A stretch of 64,000 nt of DNA from Pseudoflavonifractor gallinarum. Its GTDB lineage: Bacteria; Bacillota; Clostridia; Oscillospirales; Oscillospiraceae. Shown piece after piece: positions 17,097 through 26,360 of the stretch. Location of the stretch: the NCBI RefSeq assembly GCF_014982855.1, contig NZ_JADCKF010000009.1:62001-126000 (forward strand), read 5' to 3'. Under the pieces are notes generated by a model that was not told the origin of the DNA, did not search any database, and saw only the letters and a program-made list of their open reading frames with translations. The position numbers and the translations under genes are program-made. Numbering within the stretch: the stretch's first letter is position 1; each line of letters starts with the position of its first letter.

Positions 17097-19760
17097 TTGG
17101 GCATGGCGGAAAGGCGGGAATGCAAGGTGGAGTGGAAGGGGAAAGAGAAGAAGATCATGCCATGGGAAGGCCGGGTGACCCTGGTTTCGGGTCTGGTGCT
17201 GGTGCTTCTTCTCGTCGCGTTCGTATTTATGACCATTCTGAACACCTATCGTCTGATGGAGCAGTTGGAGCAGATCTCCGAGCATCCCTTCCGGGTGCTG
17301 GACTCCGCCTCCATCCTGCAAAATGACCTGGAGCGGATACAGTTCTATACGGAACGCCTGCAATATAACAACGATCCCGACATGGTGGCCGAGGTCCGTG
17401 AACAGATCGAAACGATCTATTTGGAGGTGGAGGAGCATCTTCAGATAGTGGAAGAGCGCTATCTGGGAGAACATTCGGAGGTTGCCGCCCTGCGCGAGCA
17501 GCTGGAGCGGCTGAAAACAGCCAACGAACAGCTCTTCCAATATGCCGCCGCAGAGGAGCGCAGCGAATCCGAGATCGTTGCTTTCACACAGCAGGAGATT
17601 ACATCCAGCCAGGCCGAGATGGAGGAGATCCTCTCGGGCATCATGGACTATGCCAGAGACCGTTTTGATTACTATTATAGCGCGGCGGGAGACATCCGTA
17701 CCGAGGGTACGATCTTTGTCATCCTTATTACGGCCGCAGTGGTAGCGGTATTGAATTTTTACCGCACGCGGATCCGCCGTCAGACCAGAGAAATCCTGCG
17801 GCAGAACCGGCTCTTTGATCTGCTGGGCAGAACCGTGGATACCGTCTTCTTCATCAGCTCTCCCAGAAGCGGCCGGGAGGACTATATTTCCCCCAATGCG
17901 GAGCGCATTCTGGGCGTACCCGTGGAACAACTGATGAAAGACCCCTATGTCCTCAGACCCTATATTACCGAGAAGGAGCGGGAGAGCATTGCGGCCGCGC
18001 TGAAAGACGGCGGGGAGAGCTGCTGGAAGAGCACCGTGTGTTACCGCCATCCTCATACCGGTGAGGACCGGGATCTGTTGATTCAGGTCTACCGGGTATC
18101 CGGTGGAGAAAAAGAGGATGAGCCCCAGTATATCACGGTCTTTACCGACGAGACCCAGCTGCTGCGTACCCAGCGGGAGCTGGAAGAGGCCACCGCCCGG
18201 GCGGAGCAGGCCAGCCGGGCCAAGAGTGAGTTCCTCTCCCGCATGTCCCATGAGATCCGCACGCCTATGAACGGCATCATCGGCATGACCCTCATCGCGC
18301 TGCAAAAATCCGATGACCGGGAAAAGGTGGTGGAGTGCCTGCGGAAGATCAGCATGTCCTCCAAGCACCTATTGGTGCTCATCAATGATGTGCTGGACAT
18401 GTCCAAGATCGAGAGCGGAAAGCTGGAACTCAAGCGGGAGCCCTTTGATCTCCGGCGGCTGCTGGAAGGCGTGGCGGATCTGGCCTATGGACAGGCGGCC
18501 CAGCGGGAGATCACCTTTGGAATGCAGCTGGTGGGGGATATGGACGAGCAGCTCATCGGCGATTCGCTCCGGGTGAACCAGATCCTGATGAATCTCCTCT
18601 CAAACGCGCTGAAATTCACGCCGCGGGGCGGAAAGGTTGCTCTGCGTGTGGAGCTGCTGGAGAGCAATGTCCAGACCCAGCAGATCCGCTTTGAAGTGCA
18701 GGACACCGGGTGCGGCATCGCGGAAGAGAACTTTGGAAAGATCTTTGAGACCTTTGAACAGGAGAGCGCCGGAGTGGCCCACCAGTATGGCGGGACCGGC
18801 CTGGGCCTTGCCATCTGCAAACGCTTTGTGGAGATGATGGGGGGCCGGATTGGGTTGAGCAGTACCCTGGGGAAGGGGAGCACCTTCTTTGTCCACATTC
18901 CCTTCCAGCGTGTGGAGAGTGCCGGTACACCGCCGCGGGAGGAGTACCGACAGCTGCGGGCTCTGGTGGCAGATGACGATCTGGAGAGCTGTGAGCACAT
19001 CGCCCTGCTCCTGCGCAAGCTGGGCGCCCGGTGCGACTGGGTGGACAACGGCTATGAGGCCCTGGCCCGGGTGGAGCGCGCCCGGGATGAGAGCGATCCC
19101 TACGGTCTGGTGCTGGTGGATTGGAAAATGCCCTTCCTGGACGGCGTGGAGACCGCTCGCAGACTGCACGGAGAGGCCCCGGAAACGGCGGTCGTACTCA
19201 TCACGGCCTTTGATGAGGATGAGGTGCGGGAGAAAGCAAAGAACGTGGGTGCCCGGGATGTACTGAACAAGCCGGTATTTGAGTCGGCTCTGGTGGACCT
19301 GCTGGACCGGCTGTGGTCGGAGCGGGGGGCCTTTCCGGCCCGGGAAGAGGGCCCGGCCGACTATGATTTCCGGGACAAGTGCATCCTGATCGTAGAAGAT
19401 AACGATTTGAACCGGGAGATCGCCGTGGAGCTGCTGGGACCATCCGGCGCCCGGCTGGAGACGGCCTGCGACGGCCAGGAAGCGGTAGAGCGGTTTGCGG
19501 CCTCCCGTCCGGGACACTATGATCTGATCCTGATGGATGTGCAGATGCCCCGGATGGACGGATATGCGGCCACCCGGGCCATCCGCGCCATGGAGCGACC
19601 CGACGGAAAGTGCATCCCCATTCTGGCCATGACGGCGAATGCTTTCTCTGAGGATGTGGAAAAGAGCCGGGAGGCCGGGATGAACGGGCACATCTCCAAG
19701 CCCATCGACCTGGCTGAGGTGTACCGCACTCTCTCTGCTGCGCTGGGCGGCGGAATGTGA
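17097..19760 (+). CDS. membrane hybrid histidine kinase with two receiver domains
   Basis: Up to 887 residues. A membrane helix near 28-45, an extracytoplasmic helical region and a second helix near 205-222 are followed by a PAS-like domain (about 240-350). The HisKA box MSHEIRTPMNGI has His385, and the ATPase part has NQILMNLLSNALKFT, DTGCGI and GGTGLGLAI. Two receivers follow, with Asp675 (LVDWKMPFLDG) and Asp814 (ILMDVQMPRMDG). No output domain or HPt is attached, so a separate partner is expected. Signal unknown. The start is uncertain: TTG 17097, ATG 17103 and ATG 17157 are possible and none has a clear ribosome site. Confidence 0.9.
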   Translation: MGMAERRECKVEWKGKEKKIMPWEGRVTLVSGLVLVLLLVAFVFMTILNTYRLMEQLEQISEHPFRVLDSASILQNDLERIQFYTERLQYNNDPDMVAEVREQIETIYLEVEEHLQIVEERYLGEHSEVAALREQLERLKTANEQLFQYAAAEERSESEIVAFTQQEITSSQAEMEEILSGIMDYARDRFDYYYSAAGDIRTEGTIFVILITAAVVAVLNFYRTRIRRQTREILRQNRLFDLLGRTVDTVFFISSPRSGREDYISPNAERILGVPVEQLMKDPYVLRPYITEKERESIAAALKDGGESCWKSTVCYRHPHTGEDRDLLIQVYRVSGGEKEDEPQYITVFTDETQLLRTQRELEEATARAEQASRAKSEFLSRMSHEIRTPMNGIIGMTLIALQKSDDREKVVECLRKISMSSKHLLVLINDVLDMSKIESGKLELKREPFDLRRLLEGVADLAYGQAAQREITFGMQLVGDMDEQLIGDSLRVNQILMNLLSNALKFTPRGGKVALRVELLESNVQTQQIRFEVQDTGCGIAEENFGKIFETFEQESAGVAHQYGGTGLGLAICKRFVEMMGGRIGLSSTLGKGSTFFVHIPFQRVESAGTPPREEYRQLRALVADDDLESCEHIALLLRKLGARCDWVDNGYEALARVERARDESDPYGLVLVDWKMPFLDGVETARRLHGEAPETAVVLITAFDEDEVREKAKNVGARDVLNKPVFESALVDLLDRLWSERGAFPAREEGPADYDFRDKCILIVEDNDLNREIAVELLGPSGARLETACDGQEAVERFAASRPGHYDLILMDVQMPRMDGYAATRAIRAMERPDGKCIPILAMTANAFSEDVEKSREAGMNGHISKPIDLAEVYRTLSAALGGGM

Positions 19761-19885
19761 ACGCCCCTTCCGGGAAGAATGAAAACTGTGTGCCTTTTCA
19801 ATTGCTTTTTCCCACGTCATGGTGTAAAATGAGGAGAAATCAGACTTGAAAGCGCTGCGATTGCCGCGTGAAAGGAGACTTCCGC

Positions 19886-20278
19886 ATGGACGAGCGTATG
19901 CAAGAATTCCTGGACCGAACGAAAGCGGCGGCGGCCACGATGGGAACAGCAGCCCAGGCGGCGGCGTGCTATGCCGGGAAAAAGACCGGGGAAGCCCTCG
20001 GCGCGGCCAAACTGAATATGAAGGCGCTGGAGTTGGAGCGGGAGTGTAAGGGCCTGCTGCGTGACATCGGAGAAAAGGTCTATGAGTCTCTCCAGACCGG
20101 GGAAGACCACAGCGATTTTCTGGAGGAGCGCATGGAAGAGCTGGAAAAACGCTACGCCCAGATCGAGCATCTGCGGGAGCAGGCTGCCGCGCTGCGGGAT
20201 GTCAAGGTGTGCCCGGCCTGCGAAAAGCACTGCGGTTTACAGGATCGATACTGCAAACACTGTGGAGCGGTTCTATAA
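19886..20278 (+). CDS. small zinc-ribbon protein, unknown function
   Basis: 130 residues from ATG 19886, chosen because AAGGAG lies 8 bases upstream. The body is an Ala-rich helix (AAAATMGTAAQAAACYAGKK) and a coiled-coil-like segment (FLEERMEELEKRYAQIEHLR). It ends in a four-cysteine zinc ribbon (CPACEKHCGL, then YCKHCGAVL). Proteins of this build are widespread in Clostridia but have no assigned role. It is followed by a strong hairpin. Confidence 0.7.
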   Translation: MDERMQEFLDRTKAAAATMGTAAQAAACYAGKKTGEALGAAKLNMKALELERECKGLLRDIGEKVYESLQTGEDHSDFLEERMEELEKRYAQIEHLREQAAALRDVKVCPACEKHCGLQDRYCKHCGAVL

Positions 20279-20306
20279 GAGACCAACCAACACAATCAAG
20301 AGGGGA

Positions 20307-20337
20307 GGACGCCGGACGGAAGTTCCGTCCGGCGTCC
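20307..20337 (+). terminator. hairpin between zinc-ribbon gene and purine phosphorylase
   Basis: GGACGCCGGACGG (20307-20319) pairs with CCGTCCGGCGTCC (20325-20337). It is very stable but followed by only two or three T, so termination may be partial. Confidence 0.5.
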
Positions 20338-20368
20338 TGTTCCCCCATCCATTAGGAGGACTTGAACG

Positions 20369-21193
20369 ATGAACTATACCTTTGCACAGTACCAGGAGAG
20401 CGCCGACTACATCCGCGGAAAGATCGGAGATTTTAAGCCCCAGGTCGCCATGGTGCTGGGTTCCGGTCTGGGCTTTATGGGCGATGTGGTGGAAAATCCC
20501 ATCGTGGTCTCCTACCGGGACATCCCCCACTTTAAGGCGTCCACCGCGCCCGGCCACAAGGGCCAGCTGGTCTTCGGCACCCTGGAGGGACGCCGGGTGG
20601 CGGTCATGCAGGGCCGGATGCATCACTATGAGGGCTACTCCTACGAGGAGGTGTCCTATGCCGTGCGGGTGCTGCGTCTGCTGGGCTGCGACACCCTGGT
20701 GGTCACCAATGCCGCCGGCTGCGTGAACATGGACTGGAAGGCGGGCGACCTGATGCTCATCACCGACCAGATCAAGATCTTTATGGAGTCTCCTCTGCGC
20801 GGCGAGAACCTGCCTGAGTTCGGCGTCCGCTTCCCTGACGCCTCCAAGCTCTACACCCCTGCCCTGCGCCAGGTGGCCCGCAATGCGGCCAAGAATCTGG
20901 GCATCGAGCTGAAGGAGGGCGTATATATGTACTTCCCCGGCCCGCAGTATGAGACCCCTGCCGAGGTTCGGTTTGCCCGCATCGCCGGGGCCGACGCGGT
21001 GGGCATGTCCACCGCGCCCGAGGTCATTACGGCCGGCCACTGCGGCATGCAGGTGCTGGGCTTTACCCTGCTGTCCAACATGGCGGCCGGTATTCTGGAC
21101 CAGCCCCTGAGTGAGCAGGAGGTGCTCGAGGCGGCCGAGGCCTGCAAGGATAAGTTCTCCCGCCTGGTGCTGGAGTGCCTGAAGCAGATGTAA
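20369..21193 (+). CDS. punA: purine-nucleoside phosphorylase (trimeric type)
   Basis: 274 residues. VAMVLGSGLGFMGD is the phosphate-binding start, followed by ASTAPGHKGQLVFGTLEGRR and VMQGRMHHYEGYS, VTNAAGCVNMDWKAGDLMLI and YFPGPQYETPAE. These are signatures of the inosine/guanosine phosphorylase family (PunA/PupG). It splits purine nucleosides with phosphate into base and ribose-1-phosphate. TTAGGAGG precedes the ATG. It is followed 11 bases later by an adenosine-type deaminase, a logical salvage pair. Confidence 0.92.
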   Translation: MNYTFAQYQESADYIRGKIGDFKPQVAMVLGSGLGFMGDVVENPIVVSYRDIPHFKASTAPGHKGQLVFGTLEGRRVAVMQGRMHHYEGYSYEEVSYAVRVLRLLGCDTLVVTNAAGCVNMDWKAGDLMLITDQIKIFMESPLRGENLPEFGVRFPDASKLYTPALRQVARNAAKNLGIELKEGVYMYFPGPQYETPAEVRFARIAGADAVGMSTAPEVITAGHCGMQVLGFTLLSNMAAGILDQPLSEQEVLEAAEACKDKFSRLVLECLKQM

Positions 21194-21204
21194 GGGGGCG
21201 CGGT

Positions 21205-22506
21205 ATGAAGACCCTGATTTCCAATGTCCGTGCCGTGCTCATGGATGCGGCAGACACCGTTCTCTCCGGCGCCTTTGTGGCGGTAGAGGACGGCAAGATC
21301 TGTTCTGTGGGCACCCAGCGCCCCGACGGTCCCTTTGACCGGGAGATCGACGGTGGCAACAACGTCCTGATGCCCGGCTTCGTCAACGCCCACACCCATG
21401 TGCCCATGACGGCCATGCGTGGCTACGGCGACGGCAACAACCTTCAGGACTGGCTGGAGAAGTATATTTTCCCCACCGAGGCCAGATGGGATGACCGGGC
21501 GGTAGCATGCTGCACCGATCTGGGCCTGGCTGAGATGATCGCCTCCGGCGTGACATGCATTGCCGATATGTATATGCGCACCGGGGTTATCGCCCAGCGG
21601 GTGGCCCAGTCCGGCATCAGCGCCAATCTGTGCTGCGGCGGGGTGCTTTTCTCCGATACCTTTGACCCGGAGACCGACCATGAGTGCCAGGTGCAGCGTG
21701 CCCTGACCGAGGAGTGGCACGGCTACAACGACGGCCAGATCCGGATCGACGCCTCCATCCACGGGGAGTACACCTCCCGGGCCGACCTGTGGGAGTGGAT
21801 GGCGGCCTATGCCCGGGAAAAGGACCTGGGCATGCACGTGCATATCTCTGAGACCCGCACGGAGCATGAGGCCTGCAAGGGGCGCCATAACGGCCTTACG
21901 CCCATCCAGACCCTGAACCAGTACGGCGTGTGGGATACCCGGGCCATCGCGGCCCACTGTGTCTGGACCACCCCTGAGGATTGGGCCATCATGGCCGAGA
22001 AGGGGATCTCGGCCATTCACAATCCCATGTCCAACCTGAAGCTGGGCTCCGGCATCGCGCCGGTGTCCGCCATGCAGAAGGCGGGGGTCAACGTGGCACT
22101 GGGGACCGACGGCGTCTCCTCCAACAACTGCACCGATCTCTTTGCGGAGATGAAGCTGGCGGCCATTCTCCAGAACGGCGCCAACTGCGACCCGCTGGCC
22201 GTTCTGCCCGCACAGGCCCTGCGCATGGCCACCGCCAACGGCGCCGCCGCTCTGGGCCGCAAGACGGGGCGCATCGAGGCGGGCTATGACGCCGACCTTA
22301 TCCTGATCAACTTTGACGCGCTCAACCTCACGCCCTGTCACGACGTGATCTCCAATCTGGTCTACGCCGCCCGTGGATGCGACGTCATCATGAATATGGC
22401 TCGCGGTCAGGTCATATACCAGAATGGTGAGTTCCTCACCATCGACATTGAGCGGGTCAAGCGGGAGGTCCAGGACTACGCCCTGCCCCTGCTGTTCCAA
22501 AAGTAA
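21205..22506 (+). CDS. mtaD: S-adenosylhomocysteine / 5'-methylthioadenosine deaminase (amidohydrolase)
   Basis: 433 residues from ATG 21205; an in-frame ATG at 21175 lies inside the preceding gene. The metal-binding pattern of the amidohydrolase superfamily is present: HTHVPMTAMRG, HVHISETRTEHE, AAHCVW and GTDGVSSNN. The MtaD/ATZ family deaminates S-adenosylhomocysteine, methylthioadenosine or related nucleosides to inosyl products. Next to a purine phosphorylase this suggests nucleoside salvage from the SAM cycle. Exact substrate cannot be fixed from sequence. Confidence 0.85.
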   Translation: MKTLISNVRAVLMDAADTVLSGAFVAVEDGKICSVGTQRPDGPFDREIDGGNNVLMPGFVNAHTHVPMTAMRGYGDGNNLQDWLEKYIFPTEARWDDRAVACCTDLGLAEMIASGVTCIADMYMRTGVIAQRVAQSGISANLCCGGVLFSDTFDPETDHECQVQRALTEEWHGYNDGQIRIDASIHGEYTSRADLWEWMAAYAREKDLGMHVHISETRTEHEACKGRHNGLTPIQTLNQYGVWDTRAIAAHCVWTTPEDWAIMAEKGISAIHNPMSNLKLGSGIAPVSAMQKAGVNVALGTDGVSSNNCTDLFAEMKLAAILQNGANCDPLAVLPAQALRMATANGAAALGRKTGRIEAGYDADLILINFDALNLTPCHDVISNLVYAARGCDVIMNMARGQVIYQNGEFLTIDIERVKREVQDYALPLLFQK

Positions 22507-22518
22507 GGGGGAGAACCG

Positions 22519-24279
22519 TTGTCCAGTCAGCAGAAAAAAAATACCTTTTTCGGCGGTGTGGCCGTGCTGATGGTGAGTACCATCATCATCAAGGTCATCG
22601 GTGCCATTTATAAGATCCCGCTGGGCATCATCCTGTCCGATGAGGCCTACGGCGATTTTGGCGCGGCCTACAACATCTATTCCTTTTTCCTGACGATCTC
22701 TACCGCAGGACTGCCCGTGGCCCTCTCCAAGACCGTGTCGGAGGCCAATGCTCTGGGCCGGTATAATCAGGTGCAGAAGGTCTTCAAGGTGGCCTTCTTT
22801 GCCTTCCTGACCATGGGCCTGTTCAGCTTTATCTGTATGTCGGTCTTTGCGCTGCCCGTGGCCACCTATGCCCTTCAGAACGAGAAGGCCGTGTGGTGTG
22901 TGGTGGCCCTCTCGCCGGCGGTGCTCTGTACCTGCTGCTGCTCGGCCTTCCGGGGCTATGCCCAGGGGCATATGAATATGATGCCGACGGCCATCTCCCA
23001 GGTCACCGAGAACCTCTCCAAGCTGATCATCGGCATGGGGCTGGCCCTCTTCATCGGCTCGCTGGCCATCCAGCCCGCCGATCTGGGCGACCGGATGATG
23101 GCGGTGGGCGCCATCGCGGGCGTGTCGGTGGGCAGCATCCTGTCGGTCTTTTATCTGTTCTTCAACCACCGGCGCACCAACCGGCTGCGCCCCGGTCCCT
23201 TTACCGACCGGGCGGACAGCTCCAAGGTGATCCTGGGGCGGCTCCTGAAGCTGGCCATCCCCATCACCATCAGCTCTTCCACCAGCGCCATTGTGACGCT
23301 CATTGACACCAACCTGGTCAACGGACAGCTTCAGAATGTGTTCCAGAGCATCCAGGACGCGGGGCCCACGGTCACCGAGGGCGTGCGCGGACTCTTTGAC
23401 ATCGGCAACAAGGCGGTCCTGATCCTCCAGCAGAACATGCAGGCTGCCCTGACCGATCCCAGCGTGGTCCCGGTGCTGGACTCTGCCCGCGGACTGTACG
23501 GCGCCTATCAGAAGTGTATGAGCATCTACAACCTGCCCTTCAATCTGATGGTGCCCCTCACCGCCAGCATCATCCCCGCCGTGTCGGCGGCCCGTGCCCG
23601 CCGCAATGACCTGGAGGCCCGGAAGGTCTCCGAGTCGGCTCTGCGCTTTGCCGCGCTCCTGGCCCTTCCGGCCGGCGCCGGACTCTTTGTCCTGGGTGAG
23701 CCCATCATCCGCCTGCTCACCGGCGGCAGCACGGACTACACCATTGCCGGTCCTCTGCTGTCCATCCTGGGACTGGCGTCCATCTTCGTGTGCGTGCAGC
23801 TCATTGCCACCTCCATCCTGCAGGCCAACGGCATTGTGAACCTGCCCATCGTCACGGTGGTGATCGGCGGCGTGGTGAAGATCCTGGTCAACTATACGCT
23901 GGTGGGCAACCCCAACATCATGATCTACGGCGCGCCGGTGGGCACCCTGTGCTGCTTTGCCATTGCGGCAGTGCTCAACCTGCTCATCATCAAGGCGCGG
24001 GTCCCCAGCGCACCCAGCTATACAAAAGTCTTTGTGAAGCCGGTCATCGCGGCGGCCATTATGGGCGGCGGCGTATGGGCAGTCTACGGAATGATGGAGC
24101 GCATCCTGGGCGGCGATCAGCTCGGCTTCCTGGACAATGCCGTGGCGGTGGCCGTGGCCATCGGCGTGGGCGTGGTGCTCTATCTGGTGCTGGTACTGGC
24201 CCTGCGTGTGATTTCCAGGGAAGATTTGGAACTCATGCCCAAGGGAGAGAAACTTGCAAAGATTCTGCACATTCATTAA
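22519..24279 (+). CDS. SpoVB/MurJ-like lipid-linked polysaccharide flippase (YabM type)
   Basis: 586 residues, starting at TTG 22519 behind GGGGGAG. About 14 hydrophobic segments are seen, with the start VSTIIIKVIGAIYKIPLGII and STAGLPVALSKTVSEA typical of the polysaccharide-biosynthesis/MATE-fold exporters SpoVB, YabM and MurJ. They flip lipid-linked cell-wall or cortex precursors across the membrane. In Bacillus the equivalent yabM lies just before mazG (yabN) and yabO, as here, so it belongs to the conserved yab cluster. Confidence 0.88.
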   Translation: MSSQQKKNTFFGGVAVLMVSTIIIKVIGAIYKIPLGIILSDEAYGDFGAAYNIYSFFLTISTAGLPVALSKTVSEANALGRYNQVQKVFKVAFFAFLTMGLFSFICMSVFALPVATYALQNEKAVWCVVALSPAVLCTCCCSAFRGYAQGHMNMMPTAISQVTENLSKLIIGMGLALFIGSLAIQPADLGDRMMAVGAIAGVSVGSILSVFYLFFNHRRTNRLRPGPFTDRADSSKVILGRLLKLAIPITISSSTSAIVTLIDTNLVNGQLQNVFQSIQDAGPTVTEGVRGLFDIGNKAVLILQQNMQAALTDPSVVPVLDSARGLYGAYQKCMSIYNLPFNLMVPLTASIIPAVSAARARRNDLEARKVSESALRFAALLALPAGAGLFVLGEPIIRLLTGGSTDYTIAGPLLSILGLASIFVCVQLIATSILQANGIVNLPIVTVVIGGVVKILVNYTLVGNPNIMIYGAPVGTLCCFAIAAVLNLLIIKARVPSAPSYTKVFVKPVIAAAIMGGGVWAVYGMMERILGGDQLGFLDNAVAVAVAIGVGVVLYLVLVLALRVISREDLELMPKGEKLAKILHIH

Positions 24280-24316
24280 AATGAAGTGTGGGAGCTGTTG
24301 CAGGAGGAATGAAAAT

Positions 24317-25105
24317 ATGGTAGATTTTGAATACAAGCAGCACTATACGGTAAAAGATTTAGAAGAGATCGTGCGCATCCTCCGGGCCCCCGGAGGATGC
24401 CCCTGGGATGCCGAGCAGACCCACGAGTCCATCCGCCGCAACTTCCTGGAGGAAGCCTATGAGGCGGTGGAGGCCATCGACGAGGGCAGCGCCGAGCACC
24501 TGCGGGAAGAGCTGGGAGATGTCCTGCTCCAGATCGTTCTCCACGCCCGTATGGAGGAGGAGCAGGGACGCTTCGACCTGGACGGTGTGGCGGATGGGAT
24601 CTGTCAGAAGCTCATCTACCGCCATCCCCATGTCTTTGGGGATGTGAAGGTGTCGGGCACCGGGGAGGTCCTCTCCAACTGGGAGGATCTCAAGCGCAAG
24701 GAGAAGGGCCAGAAGACCAACACGGATGCCCTCTCTGCCGTGGCCCGGAGCCTGCCCGCCCTGTGGCGGGCCGAGAAGGTCCAGAAGAAGGCGAAGAAGG
24801 CCGGATTTGACTGGCCGGATGTCTCCGGTGCGCTGGACAAGCTCTCCGAGGAGATCGAGGAGCTCAAGACCGCCGTGGCCGAGGGCTCCAACATCGAGGA
24901 GGAGCTGGGGGACCTGCTCTTTTCCGCAGTCAATGTCTCCCGTTTTGTGAAGGTGGACACGGAGCAGGCGCTCACAAAGGCCACCGATAAATTCATCGAC
25001 CGGTTCCGCAAGGTGGAGGCTCAGGCCAAGGCCGAGGGACGCCCCATGGAGGAGATGTCCCTGGCGGAGCTGGACGCGCTCTGGGAGCGCGCGAAACACG
25101 CATAA
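24317..25105 (+). CDS. mazG: nucleoside triphosphate pyrophosphohydrolase MazG (YabN-like)
   Basis: 262 residues from ATG 24317, with CAGGAGGAA upstream. Two MazG domains are visible: the first has LRAPGGCPWDAEQTHESIRR and HLREELGDVLLQIVLHARM (EExxD metal site), the second has ELKTAVAEGSNIEEELGDLL. The enzyme hydrolyses NTPs to NMPs and pyrophosphate and removes damaged nucleotides. The extra N-terminal methylase domain of Bacillus YabN is absent. It follows the flippase in the yab cluster. Confidence 0.93.
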   Translation: MVDFEYKQHYTVKDLEEIVRILRAPGGCPWDAEQTHESIRRNFLEEAYEAVEAIDEGSAEHLREELGDVLLQIVLHARMEEEQGRFDLDGVADGICQKLIYRHPHVFGDVKVSGTGEVLSNWEDLKRKEKGQKTNTDALSAVARSLPALWRAEKVQKKAKKAGFDWPDVSGALDKLSEEIEELKTAVAEGSNIEEELGDLLFSAVNVSRFVKVDTEQALTKATDKFIDRFRKVEAQAKAEGRPMEEMSLAELDALWERAKHA

Positions 25106-25167
25106 AAGCGGGAGACTTCCGGCCCAGAGAGGGAACGGCGCGATTCGCGCACCTGGAAGCCGCTTTT
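25104..25167 (+). terminator. hairpin in the mazG-hup gap
   Basis: AAAAGCGG (25104-25111) pairs with CCGCTTTT (25160-25167), and an inner CTTCC (25116-25120) pairs with GGAAG (25155-25159). It overlaps the mazG stop and could terminate upstream transcription, giving hup its own unit. Confidence 0.45.
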
Positions 25168-25216
25168 AGGATACAGGGTGAAACCCGCCCGCAACAATGC
25201 ACAGGAGGAAAAAACC

Positions 25217-25492
25217 ATGAATAAAACTGAACTCATCGCCGCCGCTGCCGAGAAGTCCGGCCTGTCCAAGAAGGATACGGAGAGCGCTCTGAACGCTGCC
25301 ATCGACGTCATCACTGCCGCCCTGACCGAGGGCGACAAGATCCAGCTGGTGGGCTTTGGTTCCTTCGAGGTGAAGAACCGCGCCGCCCGTACCGGCCGCA
25401 ACCCCAAGACCAAGGAGCCCATTGAGATCCCTGCCTCCAAGCTGCCCATGTTCAAGCCCGGCAAGGCCCTCAAGGACGCTGTTTCCAAGTAA
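25217..25492 (+). CDS. hup: HU family DNA-binding protein
   Basis: 91 residues, standard HU length. [20 protein letters not shown] starts the helical body; [20 protein letters not shown] is the beta-arm signature that wraps the DNA minor groove. It is a histone-like nucleoid protein acting as a dimer. AGGAGGAAAAAACC gives a strong ribosome site. HU between mazG and the S4 gene is also seen in some other Firmicutes. Confidence 0.96.
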   Translation: MNKTELIAAAAEKSGLSKKDTESALNAAIDVITAALTEGDKIQLVGFGSFEVKNRAARTGRNPKTKEPIEIPASKLPMFKPGKALKDAVSK

Positions 25493-25507
25493 GCATTGAA
25501 ACGGATC

Positions 25508-25535
25508 GCGGCCCCGGGCATCTGCCCGGGGCCGC
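25508..25535 (+). terminator. GC-rich hairpin between hup and rqcP
   Basis: Arms GCGGCCCCGGGCA (25508-25520) and its complement (25523-25535) make a stable stem with no T-run, likely a processing or partial termination element between the abundant hup message and rqcP. Confidence 0.45.
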
Positions 25536-25562
25536 TGTGCAGCTGGAAGAGGAGGTATGCGG

Positions 25563-25802
25563 ATGCGTCTGGACAAATGGCTGAAGGTCTCCCGTCTCAT
25601 CAAGCGCCGTACCGTGGCCAATGAGGCCTGTGACAACCAGCGTGTCACAGCCAATGGCCGCCCCGTCAAGGCGTCTTACGACGTGAAGGAGGGGGATGTG
25701 CTGGAGCTGCGGTTTGGAGAGCGCACCGTAAAGGTGCAGGTCCTCACCGTGGCCGAGCACGTGGGGAAGGCCGATGCCCCCGCCATGTACCGGGAGCTGT
25801 AA
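25563..25802 (+). CDS. rqcP: RNA-binding S4 domain protein RqcP (YabO)
   Basis: 79 residues from ATG 25563, seven bases after GGAGG; the ATG at 25557 is too close to that site. MRLDKWLKVSRLIKRRTVAN and GDVLELRFGERTVKVQVL form a single S4 fold. RqcP/YabO works with RqcH in ribosome-associated quality control by supporting poly-alanine tailing of stalled peptides on 50S subunits. Position after mazG matches Bacillus yabN-yabO. Confidence 0.9.
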   Translation: MRLDKWLKVSRLIKRRTVANEACDNQRVTANGRPVKASYDVKEGDVLELRFGERTVKVQVLTVAEHVGKADAPAMYREL

Positions 25803-25822
25803 GAAGCGCACCAGAAACAAAA

Positions 25823-25862
25823 TATCCCGCTCCGGTCGCACCGGAGCGGGATATATTTTTTT
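25823..25862. terminator. bidirectional terminator between rqcP and yabR
   Basis: 15-bp perfect arms (25823-25837 and 25841-25855, ATATCCCGCTCCGGT) with a CGC loop are followed by ATTTTTTT on the plus strand, between convergent genes. Confidence 0.88.
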
Positions 25863-26310
25863 ACTTTCGGCCGCCGCGGCGGGAACCACGCTTGTCCATA
25901 TAGCGCAGTTCGGAGAGCTTGCTGTCCGAAGCCTGCATGAACTGCTTGAGGCGATCCTCAAAAGAAGTGGGCTCCTGGGGAGCCGCACGGCGGAATCCGG
26001 CGCCTCCGCCGGCCGCCCGGGGGGCGCCATTGGGCCGTCCGCCGGGACGGGGACCACCGGCGGGACGGGGAGGAGGATCCATAGCCTTCTTGATGGAGAG
26101 ATTGATCCGGCCGTTCTCGTCGATCCCGATGACCTTGACCTTGACCTCCTGTCCCTCCTTCAGATGGTCCTTGACATCACTGACATAGGAATAAGCGATT
26201 TCCGAGATGTGGACCAGACCGGACTTGTTCTCCGGCAGGGACACGAACGCACCGAACTTTGTGATACCTGTTACTTTACCTTCCAGAATCGAACCAACAC
26301 CGAACTCCAT
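25861..26310 (-). CDS. yabR: S1 RNA-binding domain protein, YabR-like
   Basis: 149 residues from ATG 26310 (AGGAGG about 13 bases upstream; the frame is open further to 26352). The S1 domain spans about 1-75: GSILEGKVTGITKFGAFVSL, SGLVHISEIA and GQEVKVKVIGIDENGRINLS. A Pro/Gly/Arg-rich disordered segment follows, then FEDRLKQFMQASDSKLSELR and a basic tail ending RRGGRK. S1 proteins of this kind bind RNA, and the Arg/Gly tail would add affinity. Position after divIC matches Bacillus yabR. Confidence 0.88.
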   Translation of the reverse strand: MEFGVGSILEGKVTGITKFGAFVSLPENKSGLVHISEIAYSYVSDVKDHLKEGQEVKVKVIGIDENGRINLSIKKAMDPPPRPAGGPRPGGRPNGAPRAAGGGAGFRRAAPQEPTSFEDRLKQFMQASDSKLSELRYMDKRGSRRGGRK

Positions 26311-26360
26311 ACTGACTGAAATATCCTCCTTTAAGTTAAAACGGGGACACAAGGCCCGCG

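Noticed and set aside
20851-24336. Long minus-strand open frame of about 1160 codons
   Set aside because: It is antisense to punA, mtaD, the flippase and their clear motifs; it is His/Gln/Gly-rich and has no domain, a result of GC-rich codon bias.
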